Positions 15,574 through 21,582 of a stretch of DNA of 21,582 bases are shown here, in pieces. The DNA lies in assembly GCA_023433945.1 (NCBI GenBank), contig JAEYTP010000096.1, positions 1 through 21,582 on the forward strand, read 5' to 3'. Positions within the stretch are counted from its first letter, which is position 1. Each line of letters opens with the position of its first letter. The DNA is from Bacillota bacterium (GTDB lineage Bacteria; Bacillota; Clostridia; Acetivibrionales; DSM-1351). A program made the position numbers and the translations under genes. Below the pieces are notes generated by a model. The model was given only the letters and a program-made list of their open reading frames with translations. It ran no database searches and was not told where the DNA came from.

Positions 15574-16905
15574 CTAGTTACCTGTGATGTTTTTCTTTAG
15601 CTCATCAACAGTTCGTCTTACTTCAGGACTATTCTTGATGTCTTCAAGAATTTTCTCACATGCATGTATAACAGTGGTATGGTCTCTTCCACCAAAGTCA
15701 TCACCTATCTTTGGTAAGGACATTTCTGTTAGTTCCCTACAAAGATACATAGCAATCTGTCTTGGGAAAGATACATCTCTGGAGCGTCTCTTTGATTTCA
15801 GCTCCTCAGTTTTTAGATTAAAGTACCTTGAAACAGCTTCCTGGATAGTTTTTGAATTTACAATAACAGCCTTACTATTACTAAACATATCCTTTAAAGC
15901 TTCAATTGCCAACTCAACAGTTACAGGATTTTCTGTAAGAGTTGAATATGCAATTACCCTATTTAAAGCACCTTCTAGTTCTCTTATGTTAGATGCAATC
16001 TTATCAGCGATAAATACCATAACATCATTAGGAACATCTAGATTTTCAAGCTGAGCTTTTTTTCGCAAAATTGCAATTCTAGTTTCTAAATCCGGTGGAG
16101 CTATATCGGCTATAAGTCCCCACTCAAATCTAGATCTTAATCTTTCTTCTAATGTGGTAATATCCTTTGGTGGTTTATCACTAGAAATTATTATTTGCTT
16201 ATTTGCTTCATATAACGCATTAAATGTATGGAAAAATTCTTCCTGAGTTCTTTCCTTACCACCAATAAACTGAATATCATCTATTAGAAGAACATCAATA
16301 TTTCTATATTTGTATCTGAATTCTTCATTTTTATCATCTTTGATTGCATTAATAAGTTCGTTTGTAAACTTCTCAGACGATACATACAATACCCTTGATG
16401 CAGAATTTTGACTTTGAACAAAATGACCTATTGCATGCATCAAGTGGGTTTTTCCAAGACCAACCCCCCCATACAAAAATAAAGGATTATAAGCCTTAGC
16501 AGGTGCTTCAGATACAGCAAGTGAAGCGGCATGTGCAAATCGGTTTCCATTTCCTATAACAAAAGTATCAAAAGTATATTTAGGATTAAGATAAGAAGCA
16601 TTAGTCTCCTCACTATAGTCATTTGATGGCTGATGTGAGTTACTAATTGGCATCTGTGAAGGAATCATAAAATTGATATTGTAGTCTTTGTGTGTTATCT
16701 GCTTCATTGCAGATTTAATTAGATAAGAGTAGCGGGATTCCAAAATTCCCTTTTGAAAATCAGCTGGTACCCCTAGATTAACGGTATTATTATCCATGGA
16801 AATTGGCTCAATTGTCAAAATCCAGGTATTGAAGCTGATTTCCGTCATTTCGTTCTTCAAGAGCTCTAATGTCTTCATCCAAATATCATTTAACTGTGAA
16901 TTCAT
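15574..16905 (-). CDS. dnaA: Chromosomal replication initiator protein DnaA
   Basis: A 443-residue AAA+ initiator. Domain I (MNSQLNDIWMKTLELLK) is followed by a short linker. The ATPase core has Walker A GGVGLGKT at 146-153 and Walker B LLIDD at 206-210. Domain IV has the box-binding signature GGRDHTTVIHACEKI (Arg407-Asp408-His409). The frame is open to a TTG at 16932, but the ATG at 16905 is preferred: AAGGTGGG lies about ten bases upstream and the resulting N-terminus is the family's usual one. DnaA boxes lie on both sides of the gene, so autoregulation is likely. Confidence 0.97.
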   Translation of the reverse strand: MNSQLNDIWMKTLELLKNEMTEISFNTWILTIEPISMDNNTVNLGVPADFQKGILESRYSYLIKSAMKQITHKDYNINFMIPSQMPISNSHQPSNDYSEETNASYLNPKYTFDTFVIGNGNRFAHAASLAVSEAPAKAYNPLFLYGGVGLGKTHLMHAIGHFVQSQNSASRVLYVSSEKFTNELINAIKDDKNEEFRYKYRNIDVLLIDDIQFIGGKERTQEEFFHTFNALYEANKQIIISSDKPPKDITTLEERLRSRFEWGLIADIAPPDLETRIAILRKKAQLENLDVPNDVMVFIADKIASNIRELEGALNRVIAYSTLTENPVTVELAIEALKDMFSNSKAVIVNSKTIQEAVSRYFNLKTEELKSKRRSRDVSFPRQIAMYLCRELTEMSLPKIGDDFGGRDHTTVIHACEKILEDIKNSPEVRRTVDELKKNITGN

Positions 16906-17023
16906 GCTTATCTGCCCACCTTGGTAATCCAATATTTAATGTAAAAAACAGTCAAAAAAAAATAATAATACAAAAAAACACGGTACAAACCTTAATATTA
17001 TTGTTAGTTTGATTTTTGTCTTT

Positions 17024-17188
17024 TGTGGATATTATTTCTTAAAATAAACATGTTATAAACAAAATTTTATAAATAAAACCGAAGTTATCAACAAGTATTA
17101 ACTAATATAACATGGAAATGTGGAAAATTCAATACAAATTAATATAGATATCCACAAAAAAATATTTTTTTCCACCAACATATCCACA
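17024..17188. promoter_or_regulatory. oriC: DnaA-box cluster upstream of dnaA (second oriC subregion)
   Basis: Five sites: TGTGGATAT (17024-17032), TTATCAACA (17085-17093), TGTGGAAAA (17119-17127), ATATCCACA (17148-17156) and ATATCCACA (17180-17188). They fill the dnaA-rpmH gap (16906-17423), which otherwise holds no gene. I could not pick out a convincing dnaA promoter here. Confidence 0.75.
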
Positions 17189-17323
17189 GGTATTATTAAT
17201 ATTTAATAGGAAATAACTATATATAGAAAACACTAATTTAGTATGCACCACATATTGTTATTTATTAATAAAAAGTAAATATAAAATATATAGAAAACTC
17301 TAAAACGGACTTGGCAAATGACC

Positions 17324-17353
17324 TTGACAGGGTTAGAACACATAATATATAAT
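17324..17353 (+). promoter_or_regulatory. Promoter of rpmH
   Basis: TTGACA (17324-17329) and TATAAT (17348-17353) are both consensus, separated by 18 bases. The transcript would start near 17360, about 65 bases before rpmH. Confidence 0.75.
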
Positions 17354-17423
17354 AGGTTCGGTGTCTTTAAAAAGAATACACTTAAATTAATTATATAAGG
17401 TAAACTAGATCGGGGGTGTACCA

Positions 17424-17558
17424 ATGTTAAGAACATACCAACCTAAAAAGAGACATAGAAGTAAGGAACATGGTTTTAGAAAGAGAATGAAGACTGCTAA
17501 CGGAAGAAAGGTATTAAGAAGACGCAGATTAAAGGGAAGAAAGGTTCTTTCAGCATAA
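17424..17558 (+). CDS. rpmH: 50S ribosomal protein L34
   Basis: A 44-residue, highly basic ribosomal protein: MLRTYQPKKRHRSKEHGFRK, then RMKTANGRKVLRRRRLKGRK and VLSA. It has the family's normal length and nearly invariant sequence pattern. GGGGGTG (17412-17418) lies five bases ahead of the ATG. It is first in the rpmH-rnpA-yidD-yidC-jag group on the right side of oriC, the conserved bacterial order. Confidence 0.97.
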   Translation: MLRTYQPKKRHRSKEHGFRKRMKTANGRKVLRRRRLKGRKVLSA

Positions 17559-17584
17559 GACCGCATAAATGTGGTCTTTTTCTT
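17557..17584 (+). terminator. Terminator or attenuator between rpmH and rnpA
   Basis: AAGACCGCAT (17557-17566) pairs with ATGTGGTCTT (17569-17578) with one G-T pair, followed by TTTTCTTT. The stem includes the last bases of the rpmH stop. It probably lowers transcription into rnpA, which is needed in far smaller amounts than L34. Confidence 0.8.
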
Positions 17585-17621
17585 TAAATGTGTTATTTTC
17601 CTTATTGGGATATTACGTAGC

Positions 17622-18026
17622 ATGAAAAATACTGTGACTTTAAAAAAAAATTATGAATTCTCGAGAGTTTATAAAAAAGGTAGCTTTTACGTTGGAAGGA
17701 ATATAACTCTATATATCCTTCCAAATAGGCTTACCATAAATAGACTTGGAATATCCGTTTCTAAAAAAGCAGGTAAAGCTGTTGCTAGAAACAGAAAGAA
17801 AAGGTTAATAAGAGAAGTATATAAGAACTATGAAGATGATATCTTATTCGGATATGATATAATTATTGCAGCAAGGTCCAATCTGGAGGTACCTAAATAT
17901 TCAGTCCTTTTAAAGGAGTATAAGTATCTTTTAAAAAAGCTTAATATGATTTGTACAAGCCAGATAGACGAGTATAACTTATACGAAAAAAACATTAAAG
18001 ACGAAAATGTCATATCGGAGCAATAG
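17622..18026 (+). CDS. rnpA: Ribonuclease P protein component
   Basis: A 134-residue basic protein that assists the RNase P RNA in trimming tRNA 5' ends. The signature ARNRKKRLIREVY (Arg56-Asn57-Arg58 core) and the opening LKKNYEFSRVYKKG are typical. The frame is open to 17571, but that part is hydrophobic, lies in the terminator and is not conserved; ATG 17622 matches the family. The ribosome-binding site is poor (GGGA about 12 bases away). The C-terminal 15 or so residues extend past the conserved domain and overlap yidD. Confidence 0.94.
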   Translation: MKNTVTLKKNYEFSRVYKKGSFYVGRNITLYILPNRLTINRLGISVSKKAGKAVARNRKKRLIREVYKNYEDDILFGYDIIIAARSNLEVPKYSVLLKEYKYLLKKLNMICTSQIDEYNLYEKNIKDENVISEQ

Positions 18027-18255
18027 GCAGGCGATTTTATTGATTAAGAAATTTTTTATATTACCAATACGTTTTTATCAAAAATTCATTTCACCAATGA
18101 AAGTAAGACCCACCTGCAGATTTTATCCTACATGCTCACAGTATGCCATTGATAGTATTATGAAACATGGTTGTATTAGAGGAACGTATTTTGCAATAAA
18201 GAGAATATTAAAGTGTCATCCCTTCCATCCTGGAGGATATGACCCTGTAAAATAG
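18007..18255 (+). CDS. yidD: Membrane protein insertion efficiency factor YidD
   Basis: Up to 82 residues, with the family core IRFYQKFISPMK, then CRFYPTCSQYAIDSI and CHPFHPGGYDPV, including the conserved cysteines. YidD is a small membrane-associated protein that aids YidC-dependent insertion. The ATG at 18007 overlaps rnpA by 20 bases and has a weak ribosome-binding site. A TTG at 18040, preceded by AGGCAGG, would give the more usual start MIKKFFILPIRFYQKF, so the true start is uncertain. Confidence 0.92.
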   Translation: MSYRSNRQAILLIKKFFILPIRFYQKFISPMKVRPTCRFYPTCSQYAIDSIMKHGCIRGTYFAIKRILKCHPFHPGGYDPVK

Positions 18256-18295
18256 ATTGGAATTTTACTATAAACCGCTTTAGGAGAATAAAAAT

Positions 18296-19117
18296 ATGGA
18301 TTTTTTAGCCCGTCCGCTTGGAATTTTTTTATACTGGATATACGATACCGTAGCTTTTCAGAATTACGGTCTTGCTATAATAATATTTACACTTCTTGTT
18401 AGAATTGCGTTATTTCCACTTACCCTTAAACAGTACAAGTCCTCAGCACAAATGCAAAAGTTTCAACCAATACTCCAAGAAGTACAGAGAAAATATGCAA
18501 ATGATAAAGAAAAGCTAAATCAAGAAACAATGAAATTATATCAGGAGCACAAGATCAATCCAGCTGGAGGTTGTTTACCTCTGCTTATACAAATGCCAAT
18601 ACTTTTCGCATTGTGGCAGACAATAACTAAGCCTCTCAAGTTTATGCTTGGCTTCACAGAACAGCAGCTTACTGAACTTGCAACTAAGGCAAACATCACA
18701 AGTGGCGCATACACAGAAATAGATACCATTACTCACTATGTGAAAAATGGTATGGGTGACCAGGTAGGAAACTTAAATATGTTTTTCCCATCCGAAAATT
18801 TTGGTATTAACTTAGGAATAATACCTACATGGCGTCCTGAGACTCTATTTTCTGAGCCAGTTTATCTAATTGTACTTATATTCCCGTTGTTGGCTGCCCT
18901 TACTACATTTTTTACATCAAAGTTAGCTATGCCAAAGACTACTGATAAGAAATCCAATCCAATGGGAAATTCTATGCTATATATTATGCCTTTAATGACG
19001 TTAATGTTTGCTTTCCAGTTCCCTACAGGATTAAGCCTATACTGGATAGCTGGTAATATAGTCGCTATTGTTCAACAATACTACGTTAACAAATATATCC
19101 TTAAGAAAAAGGAGTGA
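18296..19117 (+). CDS. yidC: Membrane protein insertase YidC/Oxa1/SpoIIIJ
   Basis: A 273-residue integral membrane insertase with about five membrane segments. Family features are the first core helix LLVRIALFPLTLKQ with the conserved substrate-contacting Arg36, the cytoplasmic hairpin rich in Lys and Glu (QPILQEVQRKYANDKEKL), PAGGCLPLLIQMP and PTGLSLYWIAGNI. No lipobox signal peptide is seen, unlike Bacillus SpoIIIJ. The region at about residues 120-175 is an extended loop with hydrophilic sequence. TTAGGAG precedes the ATG. It is followed nine bases later by jag. Confidence 0.96.
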   Translation: MDFLARPLGIFLYWIYDTVAFQNYGLAIIIFTLLVRIALFPLTLKQYKSSAQMQKFQPILQEVQRKYANDKEKLNQETMKLYQEHKINPAGGCLPLLIQMPILFALWQTITKPLKFMLGFTEQQLTELATKANITSGAYTEIDTITHYVKNGMGDQVGNLNMFFPSENFGINLGIIPTWRPETLFSEPVYLIVLIFPLLAALTTFFTSKLAMPKTTDKKSNPMGNSMLYIMPLMTLMFAFQFPTGLSLYWIAGNIVAIVQQYYVNKYILKKKE

Positions 19118-19126
19118 TAGAGTATA

Positions 19127-19765
19127 ATGCCAAACAGTATTGAAAGAAGTGCTAAAACTGTGCAGGAAGCTATTTCTATAGCACTAGAGGACTTAAACCT
19201 CACTGAGGAAGAGGTCGACATCGAGGTTCTTGAAGAAGGAACAAAAGGTATATTTGGGCTTATTGGCTCAAAGATGGCAAGGGTACTAGTAACACCTAGG
19301 CAAAAAGCAGAAACAAAAACCAGAGTGGACATCGCAACGGATTTTCTCTATACTATCCTGGAAAATATGGGTATAGAAGCAGATGTCACAGCTGTTGAAG
19401 AAGAGGAAAGCATTGTTGTAGATGTAAATGGTGATGATATTGGAATTATCATCGGGCGAAGAGGCGAGACAATGGATTCTCTTCAATATCTTACAAGCTT
19501 AGTGGTTAACAAGAACTTTGAAGAATACAAGAGAGTTATTCTAAATGTTGAGAATTATAGACAAAAGAGAGAGGATACCCTGGTTAAACTAGCAAATAGA
19601 TTAGCTGATAAGGTGCAAAAATACAAAAAGCCAGTAACTCTTGAGCCTATGAACCCATATGAAAGAAGAATAATACACTCAACTCTTCAAAATAATAGAT
19701 ATGTAGAGACCTATAGTACTGGTGAAGAACCAAGAAGAAGAGTGGTTATAACACTTAAAAAATAA
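19127..19765 (+). CDS. jag: RNA-binding protein Jag (KhpB)
   Basis: A 212-residue cytoplasmic RNA-binding protein with three parts. The Jag-N domain lies at about 5-55 (AKTVQEAISIAL ... GTKGIFGLIG). The KH domain is at about 70-145 with GRRGE at 110-114. The R3H domain is at about 150-210 with NPYERRIIH (Arg180, His184). It is co-transcribed with yidC; GGAG inside the yidC end is about 12 bases from the ATG. The homologue is implicated in cell elongation and division control in streptococci. Confidence 0.95.
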   Translation: MPNSIERSAKTVQEAISIALEDLNLTEEEVDIEVLEEGTKGIFGLIGSKMARVLVTPRQKAETKTRVDIATDFLYTILENMGIEADVTAVEEEESIVVDVNGDDIGIIIGRRGETMDSLQYLTSLVVNKNFEEYKRVILNVENYRQKREDTLVKLANRLADKVQKYKKPVTLEPMNPYERRIIHSTLQNNRYVETYSTGEEPRRRVVITLKK

Positions 19766-19780
19766 TTATGAACAACTAAG

Positions 19781-19825
19781 AGACATACTGGTATATGCAA
19801 TTGCATAGATAGTATGTCTTTTTTG
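19781..19825 (+). terminator. Terminator after jag
   Basis: AGACATACT (19781-19789) pairs with AGTATGTCT (19811-19819), with an inner self-complementary TATGCAATTGCATA, followed by a T-run to 19824. It ends the rpmH-jag group. Confidence 0.9.
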
Positions 19826-19934
19826 AGGATATAGGAATTTATAAGTTTTAGAGTGTTACATAAGTGTTGGTAATGCTGAGATTGAATGTATAAACCAGTA
19901 ATTCCAGAAGAATAAATTTCTATATTTCGGGATT

Positions 19935-20041
19935 GAAAAGGGGATTCCCCCTTTCCGGTTTCAGTAGGGTGCTCAGAAACATGAAATGTTTCGTCGAAGG
20001 GAACCTAGGATTCCCTAGCGAACAAAAAAATATACTGAGCA
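19935..20041. other. GC-richer set of nested hairpins between jag and mnmE
   Basis: Three hairpins are visible. GAAAAGGGG/CCCCCTTTC (19935-19943 and 19947-19955, one mismatch) is followed by GAAACAT/ATGTTTC (19976-19982 and 19986-19992, GAA loop). AGGGAA/TTCCCT (19998-20003 and 20011-20016) completes the set. TGCTCAG (19970-19976) and CTGAGCA (20035-20041) could close the last two into a three-way junction. No known riboswitch is recognised. It may be a small RNA, leader element or dispersed intergenic repeat. Confidence 0.6.
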
Positions 20042-20162
20042 AGATAAAATAATAAAATAAAATAAGTACTGAACGGATTTGAGAAGTAAATTTTCTTGTG
20101 GAAGTACATAATAATATTATATTAATAATTAATAAAATCTTATATTAGACATGAGGTATGAA

Positions 20163-21551
20163 ATGTACTCTGACGATACTATTGCTGCATTATCCACACC
20201 GTTTGGAACGGGTGGAATAGGTGTAATAAGAATAAGTGGAAGTTCAGCCTTTTCAATTGCTGAAAAGGTTTTTTTGTCATCTAAAAAAATGGAGGATATA
20301 AAATCCCATACGGTTAATTACGGAAAAATCATTGATCCAATCAGTAAAGAGGTAATTGACGAGGTGCTGCTTTTGAAGATGAAAAAGCCAAATACATTTA
20401 CCCGTGAGGATGTCATTGAGATACACTGTCATGGGGGAATAGTTGTAATAGATAATGTATTGACTTTATTATATAAAAATGGTGCAAGGCCGGCTGAACC
20501 AGGAGAGTTTACCAAACGGGCTTTTTTGAATGGAAGAATAGATTTATCTCAGGCAGAAGGCATCATTGACTTAATTAATGCCAAAACCAAGCAGAGCTCA
20601 AAGGCGGCAGTAAATCATATTGAGGGCAAGTTATCAAAGAGGCTTAAAGAAAGTAGAGAAAAGCTCATTGAGCTATTGGCACATATTGATGTTACTGTAG
20701 ATTACCCTGAGCACGACATAGAAGAAATTACAGGTGAAAAGGTATTTGAAGGTATAACAGAAATAAAGAAAGAGCTTATCAGGTTGTCGGATACCTTTTC
20801 AAGAGGTCGAATCCTGAGAGAGGGTATTAATATAGTTATAGCAGGAAAGCCAAATGTCGGAAAGTCTTCCCTACTCAATCAACTTAGTGGAGAGACAAAG
20901 GCTATTGTAACTGATATCCCAGGAACAACTAGAGATACTATAGAAGAGTATATTAACATCAGGGGTATACCTGCAAAGATAACTGACACGGCAGGCATAC
21001 GAGAGACAGAGGATGTAGTAGAAAAAATAGGAGTGGACAAAGCCAGAAAGGCTATGGATGAGGCAGACCTCATAATCTTGATGGTGGCAGCAAATAATGG
21101 GCTTACACAGGAGGATGAGCAGCTTATTAAGGAAATTCAGGACAGGAAGCATCTTGTATTGATAAATAAAACTGATTTAGCTAGTGAGGATCAATTAAAT
21201 TTGCTTGTGAGCAGCATAGAAAAAGTAACATCAGGTAAGATATTAAAGGCATCTGTCAAGGAAGATGTGGGAGTAGAAGATTTAGAGGACAGTGTTGCTA
21301 ATATGTTCTTTAAGGGGAGTTTATCTCAAAATGATGAGGTGCTTATCACGAATATTCGTCATAAGAGCTTGGTGGATAAGGCTATTACGGAAATAGATCA
21401 AGCTATAGAGGCATATAACTTTGGAATGCCACTTGATATGGTTACAATTGATATTAAAAATGCCGCTGACAGCATTGGACAAATTACAGGAGAATCAATT
21501 TCTGAAGCAGTAATGCACAATATTTTTAGCAGATTCTGTTTAGGGAAATAG
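20163..21551 (+). CDS. mnmE: tRNA modification GTPase MnmE (TrmE)
   Basis: A 462-residue GTPase that with MnmG installs the 5-carboxymethylaminomethyl group on U34 of certain tRNAs. The N-terminal folate-binding domain (DTIAALSTPFGTGGIGVIRI) is followed by a helical domain. The G domain has GKPNVGKS at 228-235, DTAG at 275-278 and NKTD at 335-338, and the protein ends with the catalytic FCLGK. The frame starts at ATG 20151, but TGAGGT (20152-20157) is five bases from ATG 20163, which gives the usual N-terminus. mnmG follows about 19 bases downstream. Confidence 0.95.
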   Translation: MYSDDTIAALSTPFGTGGIGVIRISGSSAFSIAEKVFLSSKKMEDIKSHTVNYGKIIDPISKEVIDEVLLLKMKKPNTFTREDVIEIHCHGGIVVIDNVLTLLYKNGARPAEPGEFTKRAFLNGRIDLSQAEGIIDLINAKTKQSSKAAVNHIEGKLSKRLKESREKLIELLAHIDVTVDYPEHDIEEITGEKVFEGITEIKKELIRLSDTFSRGRILREGINIVIAGKPNVGKSSLLNQLSGETKAIVTDIPGTTRDTIEEYINIRGIPAKITDTAGIRETEDVVEKIGVDKARKAMDEADLIILMVAANNGLTQEDEQLIKEIQDRKHLVLINKTDLASEDQLNLLVSSIEKVTSGKILKASVKEDVGVEDLEDSVANMFFKGSLSQNDEVLITNIRHKSLVDKAITEIDQAIEAYNFGMPLDMVTIDIKNAADSIGQITGESISEAVMHNIFSRFCLGK

Positions 21552-21570
21552 GTGAAAGGAAGCAGGACAT

Positions 21571-21582
21571 ATGGATTATTTT
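21571..21582 (+). CDS. mnmG: tRNA uridine modification enzyme MnmG, first codons
   Basis: Four codons (MDYF) at the window edge. AAAGGAAGCAGGA lies just upstream and the gene follows mnmE, the conserved position for mnmG (gidA). Sequence alone cannot confirm it. Confidence 0.65.

Noticed and set aside
16906..16932. Longer DnaA starting at TTG 16932
   Set aside because: No ribosome-binding site ahead of it, and the extension contains the site that serves the ATG at 16905.
17233..17623. Minus-strand open frames between dnaA and rnpA
   Set aside because: They run antisense through rpmH and its promoter and have no family resemblance or ribosome-binding site.
19935..20041. Known riboswitch (SAM, cyclic di-GMP, tetrahydrofolate, M-box or T-box)
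   Set aside because: None of the conserved core motifs of these classes is visible, so I left it as an unassigned structured element.
1..21582. CRISPR array, prophage or intact insertion sequence
   Set aside because: No regularly spaced repeats, phage genes or complete transposase were seen on either strand.

Overview
The window is the replication-origin region of a low-GC, Gram-positive, endospore-forming anaerobe. The evidence for a clostridium is the AT-rich sequence, a four-subunit pyruvate:ferredoxin oxidoreductase, a BofA-type sporulation protein, and the order rnpA-rpmH-oriC-dnaA-dnaN-yaaA-recF-remB-gyrB. A Ruminiclostridium-like genus is my best guess, but this is inference. All genes point away from oriC except pssA (4250-4798), so nearly everything lies on the leading strand.

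Left part (1-4800): a pyruvate:ferredoxin oxidoreductase operon (porC-porD-porA-porB, minus strand, porB cut by the window edge) has a near-consensus sigma-A promoter. It is followed upstream by a short bofA-like gene, a glycine-zipper stress-type protein and a PpaX-like HAD phosphatase. Divergent from the phosphatase is pssA (phosphatidylserine synthase) with its own terminator.

Middle (4860-9310): about 350 bases with no recognisable content precede a decayed IS3-type transposase remnant. Next come two serine tRNA genes (anticodons GCT and TGA) sharing one strong promoter. Beyond them are a membrane-anchored coiled-coil/TPR protein, a DUF4446 protein, parB and parA, all on the minus strand.

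Spacer 9156-10124 (about 970 bases) separates parA from gyrB. It has a perfect parS at each end and repeats between them. The parS next to gyrB forms the core of a 40-bp perfect palindrome that also looks like the gyrB terminator. gyrA is not next to gyrB here.

Origin core (10125-17560): gyrB, remB, recF, yaaA, dnaN and dnaA run leftwards. The dnaA-dnaN gap carries a probable unwinding module: adjacent DnaA boxes, a GC-richer spacer, then TAG/TAA trinucleotide repeats and AT-rich DNA. A second DnaA-box cluster lies upstream of dnaA, so the origin looks bipartite. The yaaA-recF-remB-gyrB group has a candidate promoter whose -35 overlaps a DnaA-box-like sequence.

Right arm (17400-21582): rpmH, rnpA, yidD, yidC, jag, mnmE and the first codons of mnmG run rightwards. 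This conserved set covers ribosome protein L34, RNase P, membrane protein insertion, RNA binding and tRNA wobble modification. The jag-mnmE gap holds a GC-richer set of nested hairpins (about 19935-20041) that I cannot assign to a known family.

Many starts were moved inward from the longest open frame because a good ribosome-binding site supports an internal start (porC, the 2748-3272 gene, parB, parA, remB, yaaA, dnaN, dnaA, mnmE); rnpA was shortened on family homology alone. I see no CRISPR array and no intact mobile element. Apart from the intergenic structures, this is an ordinary core-genome region.
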